64,000 nucleotides of DNA from an uncultured Eubacteriales bacterium (GTDB taxonomy: Bacteria > Bacillota > Clostridia > Oscillospirales > Acutalibacteraceae). Below the pieces are notes generated by a model. It had not been told where the DNA came from. It saw only the letters and a program-made list of their open reading frames with translations, and searched no databases. Within the stretch, counting starts at the first letter, position 1. Each line of letters begins with the position of its first letter. The stretch is taken from NCBI GenBank assembly GCA_934457095.1, contig CAKSHJ010000005.1, positions 1 to 64,000 on the forward strand, in the 5' to 3' direction. A program made the position numbers and the translations under genes. Of this stretch, positions 52,313-60,461 are shown in pieces.

Positions 52313-53224
52313 ATGACCTTACAGCAGTTAAAATATATGATTGCAATAGCAGAATGCGGCTCAATTACATCTGCGGCACAGAAATTGCTTATAGCGCAGC
52401 CAAGTCTTTCAAAATCGGTATCAGAGCTAGAAAAGGAAATGAGTATCACAATATTCTGCCGTAATAACAGAGGAGTGTATCTATCGGAAGAAGGCTCTAA
52501 ATTTCTTTCCTATGCAAGGCAGGTTTTAGAGCAAGCGGAACTGCTGGAACAGCAATATAAGGAAAAAGAAACGATTCGCCGTGTATTTTCCATCTCTGCT
52601 CAGCATTACGCATTTGTGGTAAACGCTTTTGTTGCTTTGGTAAAAGAATACGATGAAAGCAAATACGAGTTTACCCTGCGTGAATCAAGAACTCATGATA
52701 TTATTGAAGATGTTCGTGTTTCACGAAGTGAGCTTGGAGTACTGTTTCTAAGCAATTTTAACCGTGAAGTGATGCTGCGAATTATTCAAAATGCAGATTT
52801 GAAATTTACTTCGCTTTTTTCTGCCGCTCCTCATGTGTTTGTCAGCCGCAACAATCCGCTTGCCCATAAAAAAGGAGTTACGCTTGATGATTTAAAGGCA
52901 TTTCCGAGACTTACCTATGAGCAGGGCGTCAACAATTCTTTTTACTATTCCGAAGAACTGCACAGTACGGCGGAAAGTCCGAAAAATATTATCGTTACCG
53001 ACCGTGCAACACTTTTTAATCTGCTTATTGGTCTGAATGGATATACAATTTCCTCCGGCATTTTGAGCAGTGATTTGAATGGAACTAACATTGTATCCAT
53101 TCCGCTTGACAGCAGCGAGAGAATGGAAATCGGATATATCGCACCGACAGACAGACCGCTGAACTCCGTAAGCGAACGCTATTTGGAGCATCTGAAGAAA
53201 TATATTGAGGGTTATATCCCATAG
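52313..53224 (+). CDS. LysR-family regulator, probable regulator of metE
   Basis: 303 residues, aaggaa 10 bases before the ATG. N-terminal winged helix-turn-helix (MTLQQLKYMIAIAECGSITSAAQKLLIAQPSLSKSV, SELEKEMSITIFCRNNRG) followed by a periplasmic-binding-protein-like effector domain (from about residue 90). Stands directly upstream of metE on the same strand with inverted repeats between them. In other bacteria LysR-type MetR activates metE with homocysteine as coinducer; the same is inferred here. Composition is AT-richer than the housekeeping genes. Confidence 0.9.
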   Translation: MTLQQLKYMIAIAECGSITSAAQKLLIAQPSLSKSVSELEKEMSITIFCRNNRGVYLSEEGSKFLSYARQVLEQAELLEQQYKEKETIRRVFSISAQHYAFVVNAFVALVKEYDESKYEFTLRESRTHDIIEDVRVSRSELGVLFLSNFNREVMLRIIQNADLKFTSLFSAAPHVFVSRNNPLAHKKGVTLDDLKAFPRLTYEQGVNNSFYYSEELHSTAESPKNIIVTDRATLFNLLIGLNGYTISSGILSSDLNGTNIVSIPLDSSERMEIGYIAPTDRPLNSVSERYLEHLKKYIEGYIP

Positions 53225-53299
53225 CTTTAAACTATGGGATGGCATTGAAAATAAATATTAACACATAGCAGCCTTTTTGCGCTATACTGAATTACAGTA
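53216..53299 (+). promoter_or_regulatory. Palindromes and putative promoter ahead of metE
   Basis: A 9-10-bp inverted repeat atcccatag / ctatgggat (53216-53241) overlaps the lysR stop, without a T-run. A possible promoter TTAACA (53258-53263) and TATACT (53283-53288) has a long 19-bp spacer. A second palindrome tactg-aatta-cagta (53285-53299) overlaps the -10 end. A suboptimal spacer plus palindromes fits an activator-dependent promoter. Confidence 0.45.
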
Positions 53300-53351
53300 A
53301 GCACAGAAAGGCTGCTTGTATTTTAAAAAATCTATGTTAGGAGATATATGT

Positions 53352-55631
53352 ATGCGTACATCAATTATCGGTTATCCGAGAGTAGGTACTCTGAGAGAAC
53401 TGAAATTTGCCACGGAAAAATATTTTAGAAAAGAGATTTCTGCTGATGAGCTGCAAAGCACGGCAAAAGAAATCAGAAAAGCAAATTGGCTGACGCAGAA
53501 AGCTTCAGGTCTTGATTTTATCCCATCAAACGATTTTTCATTTTATGACAATATGCTGGACGCCGCAGTTCTTTTCAATATTGTTCCGTTCCGTTATTCT
53601 TCTTTGAATTTGTCGCCGATGGATACTTATTTTGCAATGGCAAGAGGCTATCAGGGAGAAATGGGAGATGTAAAAGCACTTGCTATGAAAAAGTGGTTTA
53701 ATACCAATTACCACTACATGGTTCCCGAAAGTGACGACAGTACTGAGATTCGGCTTGCAGGAACAAAACCGTTTGATGAATTTGAAGAAGCAAAATCTTT
53801 GAATATTGCCACAAAGCCTGTCATTATCGGCGCATTCACATTGTTAAAGCTTTTGAGATATAAGGGGTCAAAAACTGCTGAGGATTATGCTGACGATGTT
53901 ATCACCGCATATTCCGATTTACTTGCAAAATTTAATAAGTCCGGTGCAGAATGGGTACAGTTTGACGAGCCGTATTCGGTATATGATTTAGCAGAATCAG
54001 ATATTGCGCTTTTTGAAAAGCTTTACAGCGGTATCCTTTCTGCAAAAAATAAAGTAAAGATATTGCTTCAAACATATTTCGGAGATGTTCGTGACTGCTA
54101 TAAAAATATTTCTGCTCTTGATTTTGACGGTATCGGACTTGATTTTGTTGAAGGCAAAAAGACTTTTGAACTTGTATCAGAAAACGGATTTGCAGGCGGC
54201 AAAATTCTTTTTGCAGGGGTAGTAAACGGTAAGAATATCTGGAAAAACAACTATGAAAAAACTTTGGATTTGATTGGTAATTTGAAATTCAAAGGCATTG
54301 AAACAGTACTTAGCACTTCCTGCTCATTGCTCCATGTTCCTTATACGCTGAAAAATGAAACCAAGCTGCCGCAAAAATATCTTGAACATTTTGCGTTTGC
54401 AGAAGAAAAACTTTTGGAGCTTGCTGAACTTAAATTATTGTCAGAAACAGACTATGGAAACGAAAACTTGTATAAAGCCAATATTGAATTGCACAAAAAC
54501 AGACCTGATTGTAATGACCCTGCCGTTAAGGAAAGAGTTGCAAATATAAGCGAGAGCGATTTTACAAGAATCCCTGCATTTGAAGAAAGAGAAAAAATTC
54601 AGAAAACGGTATTTTGCTTGCCGCTGTTCCCAACAACAACAATCGGCTCTTTCCCACAGATATCGGATGTTAAGGCAAACCGCACCGCTTTTAGAAAAGG
54701 CAACATTACAGAAAACGAATATATAGAATTCAACCGTAAAAAGATTGCTGAATGTGTTAAGATGCAGGAGGAAATCGGTTTGGATGTGCTTGTGCACGGA
54801 GAGTTTGAAAGAAACGATATGGTTGAATACTTCGGCGAACAGTTGAATGGCTATCTGTTTACCGAAAAGGCATGGGTACAGTCCTACGGCACACGTTGCG
54901 TTAAGCCGCCGATTATTTGGGGCGATGTTTCGAGAAGCAAACCGATGACGGTGGATTGGTCAGTTTATGCGCAAAGTCATACGGAAAAGCCAATGAAGGG
55001 TATGCTGACAGGTCCGGTGACGATTCTTAACTGGTCTTTCCCGCGTGAGGATATATCGCTAAAGGAGAGTACTTATCAGATTGCATTGGCTATCCGTGAT
55101 GAGGTTTTGGACTTGGAGAAAAACGGCATCCGAATCATTCAAGTTGACGAGGCTGCGCTGCGTGAAAAATTGCCGCTGCGAAAATCTGACTGGTACAGCG
55201 ATTATCTTGATTTTGCCATTCCCGCATTCCGTCTTGTTCACAGTGGAGTAAAACCGGAGACACAAGTCCATACCCATATGTGTTACAGCGAATTTACCGA
55301 TATTATTAAAGCCATCGACGATATGGATGCAGATGTTATTAGCTTCGAGGCTTCCCGTTCCGATTTGCAGATATTGGATTCTTTAAAGGATAATAACTTT
55401 AAAACAGAGGTCGGCCCCGGCGTTTATGATATTCACTCGCCGAGAGTGCCGTCCGTCAAAGAAATCAAATCCGCACTTTATAAAATGCTGGATAAAATTG
55501 CTCCTGAAAAGTTATGGGTCAATCCCGACTGCGGATTGAAAACGAGAGGAACTGCCGAGACAACCGCAAGCCTTAAAAATCTTGTGAAAGCAGCGAAAGA
55601 AATCAGACACGAAAATAACGAATCTGTTTAA
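53352..55631 (+). CDS. metE: Cobalamin-independent methionine synthase
   Basis: 759 residues from ATG at 53352 with taggag 8 bases upstream. Two (beta/alpha)8 halves: the N-terminal MetE domain starts [19 protein letters not shown]; the catalytic C-terminal half (from about residue 430, TTIGSFPQ) has the zinc ligands in [10 protein letters not shown] and [10 protein letters not shown]. Transfers the methyl group of 5-methyltetrahydrofolate to homocysteine. Codon and base use is AT-richer than the surrounding chromosome. No riboswitch precedes it; control by the adjacent LysR protein is likely. Confidence 0.96.
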   Translation: MRTSIIGYPRVGTLRELKFATEKYFRKEISADELQSTAKEIRKANWLTQKASGLDFIPSNDFSFYDNMLDAAVLFNIVPFRYSSLNLSPMDTYFAMARGYQGEMGDVKALAMKKWFNTNYHYMVPESDDSTEIRLAGTKPFDEFEEAKSLNIATKPVIIGAFTLLKLLRYKGSKTAEDYADDVITAYSDLLAKFNKSGAEWVQFDEPYSVYDLAESDIALFEKLYSGILSAKNKVKILLQTYFGDVRDCYKNISALDFDGIGLDFVEGKKTFELVSENGFAGGKILFAGVVNGKNIWKNNYEKTLDLIGNLKFKGIETVLSTSCSLLHVPYTLKNETKLPQKYLEHFAFAEEKLLELAELKLLSETDYGNENLYKANIELHKNRPDCNDPAVKERVANISESDFTRIPAFEEREKIQKTVFCLPLFPTTTIGSFPQISDVKANRTAFRKGNITENEYIEFNRKKIAECVKMQEEIGLDVLVHGEFERNDMVEYFGEQLNGYLFTEKAWVQSYGTRCVKPPIIWGDVSRSKPMTVDWSVYAQSHTEKPMKGMLTGPVTILNWSFPREDISLKESTYQIALAIRDEVLDLEKNGIRIIQVDEAALREKLPLRKSDWYSDYLDFAIPAFRLVHSGVKPETQVHTHMCYSEFTDIIKAIDDMDADVISFEASRSDLQILDSLKDNNFKTEVGPGVYDIHSPRVPSVKEIKSALYKMLDKIAPEKLWVNPDCGLKTRGTAETTASLKNLVKAAKEIRHENNESV

Positions 55632-55953
55632 AGAAAAGACGGCGCTGTCTTATAAAATTTTCTCACCGAAGCCGGCATCGCCTGTCAATACGATTTTCGT
55701 TACGGCACCTCATCATTACAGGCGGTGTTTATGGTTTTAATATAAATGGGTCTATTAAAAAACGGCGGTATTTTTATAAACAATTTTTCAAAAAAAGGTA
55801 GACATTTTCCACATGTTATGGTAATATTAAAAAAAGTATGTAACAATATGTTGTTTTTTGGCGAAGTTTTTTGCTTTTGAGGGTTCTTTTTAACAAGATT
55901 TTTTGAATCGTCGGAAGATTTGGTATAAACTTAGCATGAAAGGGAGGTGCAAA
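55632..55953. other. Intergenic region after metE
   Basis: About 320 bases. A short aagac/gtctt hairpin at 55634-55652 may be a weak terminator. 55663-55750 has a coding-like look (FTEAGIACQYDFRYGTSS then LQAVFMV), possibly the tail of a lost gene. The rest is A/T tracts up to the next ribosome binding site. Confidence 0.4.
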
Positions 55954-56301
55954 ATGAACAGTGTACAAAAACGAAAGAAACTATGGTTGAAGCTTGGATT
56001 TGCAGCATTGGTGTTTATTATAACGGCCATTGCGAGTATTTGTAGTGTTCGGGCCGAAATTGTTATGGTAAAAAGTGCCGATTCGGTTGTTTTGTTACAA
56101 ACAAAAATGGGAGGAAATAAAGGTTTTAACGCAATTTTAAGCCGAAAAGACTTGACTCCGACGTATAATTATTTGTATAATAAAAGTCTAACCGGTAATA
56201 TATTAAATAGAACCTATCATGTTCACGGTGTAAAACAGGTAGCTTGGTTGCTTTTAGAACCGAACGATAGTCGGGGCGGAGAATGGGCCGATTCCGGTTA
56301 G
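55954..56301 (+). CDS. Short exported protein, possibly truncated
   Basis: 115 residues, ATG at 55954 with an exact gggaggtg 6 bases upstream. A basic N-terminus and hydrophobic helix (KLGFAALVFIITAIASICSVRA) predict Sec export. The mature part (IVMVKSADSVVLLQTKMGG, DLTPTYNYLYNKSLTG) is not recognised. Past the stop, 56352-56408 in another frame still looks coding (SAYAVNIAVGKAVEMAYIE), so the gene may be a frameshifted remainder of a longer secreted protein. First of the export-related cluster. Confidence 0.5.
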   Translation: MNSVQKRKKLWLKLGFAALVFIITAIASICSVRAEIVMVKSADSVVLLQTKMGGNKGFNAILSRKDLTPTYNYLYNKSLTGNILNRTYHVHGVKQVAWLLLEPNDSRGGEWADSG

Positions 56302-56569
56302 GGGTACAGATGGTAAATAACTACGTCCAATGTGCCAATATCGGTTGACCCAGCGCCTATGCAGTGAATATTGCAGTTGGCAAAGCCGTTGAAATGGCGT
56401 ACATTGAGTAAACGAAGTATTTTGGTTCTTAATAGGCGGCGTTTACATTTGAGACGAATTATGATGATAATATTGCAGCGGCCTCAGTGTAAAGTTCTTG
56501 CTTAATTAAAATCAGATTTTACTCCGGATGTCAATGAACCAATAACACCGTAATGAAAGGAAGGCACGC
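56302..56569. other. Spacer with a coding-like remnant
   Basis: About 270 bases between two exported-protein genes. Only the short coding-like stretch at 56352-56408 stands out; stops in all frames elsewhere. Confidence 0.35.
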
Positions 56570-57136
56570 ATGGAAAGCGGGCGTAAGGACAGAAGACGAG
56601 AGTTAGAATTAGTACAGAGAAAAGCAAAAAGAAGCGTCAGAAGGCGCAGAAGATTTCTGATTTGCCTCATCATCGGAGTTCCTTTAGCGCTTGTAATTTG
56701 CGGGCTGACGGTATGGCTGACTGCCTTTAATCCGTTTGATAGCAATGCCAGTCAAGGTAGAGGTTCTACTTTAGAGCAGACCAGGCAACAGTTACAGGAA
56801 GAAGCAGATAAAAGTCAATTTCGCATCAAGGTTAATGCAGAGCCTCATTTTGAGACAGGTGATGCTGAGGGTTCTCTCTTTTTGGAAAACCCTTCTGCCA
56901 ATGTTTATAATATGCAGGCAGTTGTTACCTTGGATGAAACCGGCGAGATTCTCTATGAAAGCGATGTGTTGTTGCCCGGCGGTCAGCGTCTAAAAGTGAA
57001 GCTCAACCGGGCGCTGCCGGATGGAGAATACCCCGCAACAGTGACTGCAACGGCGATTGACCGCACAACACAGCAGCCTGTGGGCGAGGTAAAAACCGCA
57101 ATTGTCATTAAGGTGGGAACAAGGTTCGTTTCTTAA
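56570..57136 (+). CDS. Single-pass membrane protein with extracellular Ig-like domain
   Basis: 188 residues, gaaaggaagg before the ATG. Very basic N-terminus (RKDRRRELELVQRKAKRSVRRRRR), one transmembrane helix (FLICLIIGVPLALVICGLTVWL), a ~25-residue coiled linker and a beta-sandwich-like domain from about residue 85 (ENPSANVYNMQAVVTL, GEILYESDVLLPGGQRLKVKL, LPDGEYPATVTATAI). The ENPxxNxYxM...TGEILYES...LPPG pattern recurs in Firmicutes surface-protein operons next to small secreted proteins. Function unknown; probably helps display or anchor the product of the next gene. Confidence 0.7.
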   Translation: MESGRKDRRRELELVQRKAKRSVRRRRRFLICLIIGVPLALVICGLTVWLTAFNPFDSNASQGRGSTLEQTRQQLQEEADKSQFRIKVNAEPHFETGDAEGSLFLENPSANVYNMQAVVTLDETGEILYESDVLLPGGQRLKVKLNRALPDGEYPATVTATAIDRTTQQPVGEVKTAIVIKVGTRFVS

Positions 57137-57203
57137 CGGAATAAGCTTTGTTTACATAAATACAGTAGTTTGTACCAAATATAGGAAAGGGAGCTGAGAA
57201 TTT

Positions 57204-57914
57204 ATGAATACAAAACGCTCTAAATATTTGTTTATGCTATTATTTGCCGTTATATTAACCGCAGCAATATTGATACCGGTCCAGGCTGCGCAAATCCCCG
57301 TGCCGGATTCCCAAACAAACCCTGATCCGGAGGTCAATGTAGGTACCCCCGAAGAAGGTAAAACTCTGGTGGGTGTAGCGGTGTCTAAAACCAATCCCGA
57401 AAATCTTTCGGTGGAGGTACCGTTGTATGTTACGCTAAGCGTTACCAAAGACAGTACCGGAACTCCTGTTGTATATACGCCCGATGGTTACAGCATTACC
57501 AACAACACCAAGGATATAGACAAAAATGTTTCTAAAGTGGGCATTACCGGTATGACGGTAAGCGGCGTGGCAAACGGCACATGGAGTCTTTCTGAAAATG
57601 CGCCTACCAGTAACGCTAAGACAATGCAGTTTACCATTGCGGGGCTTGTTATGCCTACTGTTCAGGCAGGGTCGACAGCAGCGCAAACGGTTAATCTTAA
57701 GGTAGTAAATTCTCCGTTTTATGATAATGTTACAAGTAAATTTAAACCAATAGATGCAACCGGTACAGGGCAGGCGTTGAACCTTGAAGGCAAGGTTTCT
57801 TCAACCTACCAAATTACAGATAGTAGCACAATTCCACAATTTAAAATTAAATACCGCATTTCTCTTTTAGATGAAGCGGGTAATCCAATCGGCGTACAGT
57901 CGACAGATAATTAG
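57204..57914 (+). CDS. Secreted beta-rich surface protein
   Basis: 236 residues, aggaaagggag before the ATG. Clear signal peptide (RSKYLFMLLFAVILTAAILIPVQA, cleavage after VQA). The ~210-residue mature protein is strand-rich, Thr/Ser/Val/Asn-rich and Cys-free, with WSL in NGTWSLSENAP, as found in WxL-type or camelysin/TasA-like secreted subunits; this similarity is weak and not a domain call. It is the likely main cargo of the cluster, encoded just before the DivIVA-like and signal peptidase genes. Confidence 0.7.
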   Translation: MNTKRSKYLFMLLFAVILTAAILIPVQAAQIPVPDSQTNPDPEVNVGTPEEGKTLVGVAVSKTNPENLSVEVPLYVTLSVTKDSTGTPVVYTPDGYSITNNTKDIDKNVSKVGITGMTVSGVANGTWSLSENAPTSNAKTMQFTIAGLVMPTVQAGSTAAQTVNLKVVNSPFYDNVTSKFKPIDATGTGQALNLEGKVSSTYQITDSSTIPQFKIKYRISLLDEAGNPIGVQSTDN

Positions 57915-57969
57915 CAAAGAACCCTCGGAGTCGCAAAAAGCGACGCATTCAGAAAAAGGAGCTATCGAG

Positions 57970-58530
57970 ATGGAGTTACAGGATATCAAAACCATGACAT
58001 TCGGCGGATACAGCAAGGAAGATGTACGGGAATATATTTCCGAAATATTAGAGGAAAATGAAAAATTGCTGGAGTTGGAACACGGTAGAGCCGAACAATT
58101 GGAGGCTCAAAATGCGCGTCTGCTGGAGGAATTGCATATGCTCAGAACCGCCGGAGAGCGTCAGGAGCAAAATAAAAAATATCATTTTCAGGAGGTAGAG
58201 CAGTTGCGTGCCAGAGCTGAAGCTGAGTGCATGCAAATGCGTCAAGAGGCCACTGAAAATGTTTCCTGGCAAATCCGTACGGCTGCTGTTCGTTTGGAGC
58301 AGACTGAGCGTGAATGCAGAGAAAGAGTAGAGGAAGCTGAAAAACGCGCAAGACAAGTGCGTAAAGCTACCGAACAGTATTTGCAAAAATTCTCGAAAGA
58401 GGTAGCAGAGGCATTAAAATGGCTTGAACTGATTAAAACAGAAATGGATCAAATTTTGCCACAGCAACAATTTATGCCAAAGGAAGAAATGGAATATGAC
58501 AGACCGCTGAGCAGAATGCATCACATATGA
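57970..58530 (+). CDS. DivIVA-like coiled-coil protein
   Basis: 186 residues from ATG at 57970 (aaaaaggag upstream). The first 30 residues (LQDIKTMTFGGYSKEDVREYISEI) match the membrane-binding N-terminal pattern of DivIVA/GpsB (F-x-x-x-x-x-GY-x-x-x-V-x-x-F/Y), followed by about 130 residues of continuous charged coiled coil (LEHGRAEQLEAQNARLLEEL, VEEAEKRARQVRKA). DivIVA proteins mark curved membrane and recruit partners. Its last codons overlap the signal peptidase gene by 4 bp, so the two are translationally coupled, suggesting placement of export at specific sites. Confidence 0.7.
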   Translation: MELQDIKTMTFGGYSKEDVREYISEILEENEKLLELEHGRAEQLEAQNARLLEELHMLRTAGERQEQNKKYHFQEVEQLRARAEAECMQMRQEATENVSWQIRTAAVRLEQTERECRERVEEAEKRARQVRKATEQYLQKFSKEVAEALKWLELIKTEMDQILPQQQFMPKEEMEYDRPLSRMHHI

Positions 58531-59051
58531 ACAGCGAGGAATTCCGTCAACAATTCCAGGAAATTGAAAAACGGCGGCGTAAAGCAATCCGCATGCTTTT
58601 ATTATTCATAGCAATTGTGATTGCGGCAGCTGTGTTTATCTTTCAATTTGTATGTGGAATTGCAGTGGTACATGGAGAGTCTATGATACCGGGACTTCGG
58701 GATGGAACAGTTGTGTTGTATTTTCGTCAAGGTATGCCCGGCTTCGGAGATGTGACAGTGTTGAAAACAGAGAATGGCACTCCGATTATCAAACGAGTTA
58801 TTGGCTTAGAGGGCGACACGATTGAAGTGGATGAACAAGGAAAAACAACGCGTAATGGAGTACTTTTACAGGAAGATTATGCAAAATACGGCGTGGGCAA
58901 TATTGGAAACAAGACAAAAACAGTAGTGGAATTAGGGCGAATATTTGTCTTAGGAGATAATCGCTCGGTTTCCATAGATAGCCGTGCTGAGGGGAGTTAC
59001 CCTTTGGAGTCTATACAAGGCACTGTATTCTTTGCATTTCAGTCGCTGTAA
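58527..59051 (+). CDS. lepB: Type I signal peptidase
   Basis: 174 residues, ATG overlapping the previous stop. One transmembrane helix (MLLLFIAIVIAAAVFIFQF), then the S26 catalytic dyad: Ser52 in VHGESMIPGL and Lys89 in IIKRVIGLEGDTIEV, and the GDNRSVSIDSR box. It is a P-type (Ser/Lys) enzyme, not the ER-type (Ser/His) SipW. It cleaves Sec signal peptides. Being in the exported-protein cluster, it is probably dedicated to its products. Followed by a terminator. Confidence 0.93.
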   Translation: MNSEEFRQQFQEIEKRRRKAIRMLLLFIAIVIAAAVFIFQFVCGIAVVHGESMIPGLRDGTVVLYFRQGMPGFGDVTVLKTENGTPIIKRVIGLEGDTIEVDEQGKTTRNGVLLQEDYAKYGVGNIGNKTKTVVELGRIFVLGDNRSVSIDSRAEGSYPLESIQGTVFFAFQSL

Positions 59052-59090
59052 AAACCAGTCACTGTGAAAATCAAATATCTTATCTCTCTA

Positions 59091-59126
59091 AAAGCGTTGT
59101 ATACCTGCGTATGCGGCGCTTTTTAT
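59091..59126 (+). terminator. Intrinsic terminator after the signal peptidase gene
   Basis: Thirteen-bp stem aaagcgttgtata / tatgcggcgcttt (three G-T pairs) with CCTGCG loop and a T-run. Confidence 0.85.
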
Positions 59127-59225
59127 ATAGCAATGTAACAAAAAGTTGAAAAAAGCTTGTATATTCCACGAATTTAGTATAAAATTAAAACTGAATATTT
59201 TAGGCAAAAGGAGGTGTCATGCACC

Positions 59226-60341
59226 GTGTCTTTGGTGAATTTTTGGGAAATATTCAAGAAAAATTTATTTGCCATTGCAACTATGGCAATTTCCATAGGC
59301 GTACTGGTTTATTTTTTAATTACCACAGACGGAATTGCAGCTTTTAGCAGCATTGCAAATACACTGCAGATACCGTGGTTTGTGCTGATTTTTGTTGCCG
59401 TCATTGTGGGTTGGTTATTGGAGGCATTGGTGCTGCACTTTTTTTGCAAGAAGGTATATCCACAGTGGAAATATTGGTATTCGCTGATAATTGGCATGAT
59501 TGGCCTTTTATACAGTGCGTTGACACCGTTTGCAACCGGTGGGCAGGCTATGCAGATTTATTATATGCGCAAACTAGGCATGGACACCGGTGGCGCGGGT
59601 TCCATCATTGCGATAAAAAGCTTGGTTTATCAAGTGATTATGGTTCTGTTTGCGTTGGTTATGGTGTTTTGGAAGCTTCCGTTTTTTCAAAGCAGCGTCA
59701 GCAATTTTTCGTTTTTAACCATTATTGGTTTGGCTACCAATCTCACTTTTGTATTGTTGGTTATTTTTTTTGCGGTTTGCGAAAAAGTGACCGATAAATG
59801 TTTGCGAGGTATTCTTAAGTTTTTGTATCGTATAAAAATTGTGAAAAAACCAATTTCGCGCTACCATAAGCTGCACAGCGAATTTGCCATTTTTCATAAA
59901 AGTACCAAATTGGTCGGTAAGTCGGTCAAGGTGTATTTGGGCGCTGTATTTTTTACTGTGGTGCAAATTTTTGTTGCCTGCGCCATACCGTACCTGATTT
60001 ACCGAAGCTTTAGCTTTCGGGGCGCTGATTTGTTCGATATGCTGGGCGCACAGGCATTTGTGAACATGGTTTCGGCGTTTATTCCGCTGCCGGGTGCCTC
60101 GGGCGGTGCGGAGGGCAGTTTTTATTTATTCTTCGGCACTTTTTTTGGCAATCAGTTTATTATACCGGCGCTGTTTATTTGGCGAGTGGTTACATATTAT
60201 TTGAACATTTTGGGTGGTTTGGCGTTTGTATTCGTTGTAAAACGCATATCCCAGCAAACGCTGTACCGAGAAAAGTCCAAGGCGGAGTTGGAAGCGGACG
60301 CGGCTTCGGCGGAATTGGAAAGGCAAAAATGGAAGCTGTAA
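59226..60341 (+). CDS. YbhN/lysylphosphatidylglycerol-synthase-type membrane protein
   Basis: 371 residues from GTG at 59226; aggagg lies 11 bases upstream, and an earlier in-frame GTG at 59214 overlaps it. About 8 transmembrane helices. Signature loops TPFATGGQAMQIYYMRKLG and IPLPGASGGAEGSFYLFFG match the LPG_synthase_TM (UPF0104/YbhN) family, which contains the flippase domain of MprF and related lipid-handling proteins. There is no C-terminal aminoacyl-transferase domain, so it may flip lipids or hold another carrier. Has its own terminator. Confidence 0.85.
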   Translation: MSLVNFWEIFKKNLFAIATMAISIGVLVYFLITTDGIAAFSSIANTLQIPWFVLIFVAVIVGWLLEALVLHFFCKKVYPQWKYWYSLIIGMIGLLYSALTPFATGGQAMQIYYMRKLGMDTGGAGSIIAIKSLVYQVIMVLFALVMVFWKLPFFQSSVSNFSFLTIIGLATNLTFVLLVIFFAVCEKVTDKCLRGILKFLYRIKIVKKPISRYHKLHSEFAIFHKSTKLVGKSVKVYLGAVFFTVVQIFVACAIPYLIYRSFSFRGADLFDMLGAQAFVNMVSAFIPLPGASGGAEGSFYLFFGTFFGNQFIIPALFIWRVVTYYLNILGGLAFVFVVKRISQQTLYREKSKAELEADAASAELERQKWKL

Positions 60342-60351
60342 AAATAGCGGG

Positions 60352-60392
60352 AAAACTCTCATGGCAAAAAGTGTTGCCGTGGGAGTTTTTTT
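60352..60392 (+). terminator. Intrinsic terminator
   Basis: Stem aaaactctcatggcaa / ttgccgtgggagtttt (one or two G-T) and trailing T; closes the YbhN-type gene. Confidence 0.85.
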
Positions 60393-60461
60393 ATGTAGGG
60401 CTTCTAATTTTGTGCGGGCGGACATATAGTTACAACAAAGAAAAATATGGGAGGTGCAAAT

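Noticed and set aside
53225..53351. SAM riboswitch or T-box upstream of metE
   Set aside because: The spacer is only about 127 bp and contains simple palindromes, without the conserved SAM-aptamer or T-box (TGGN) blocks and no terminator/antiterminator.
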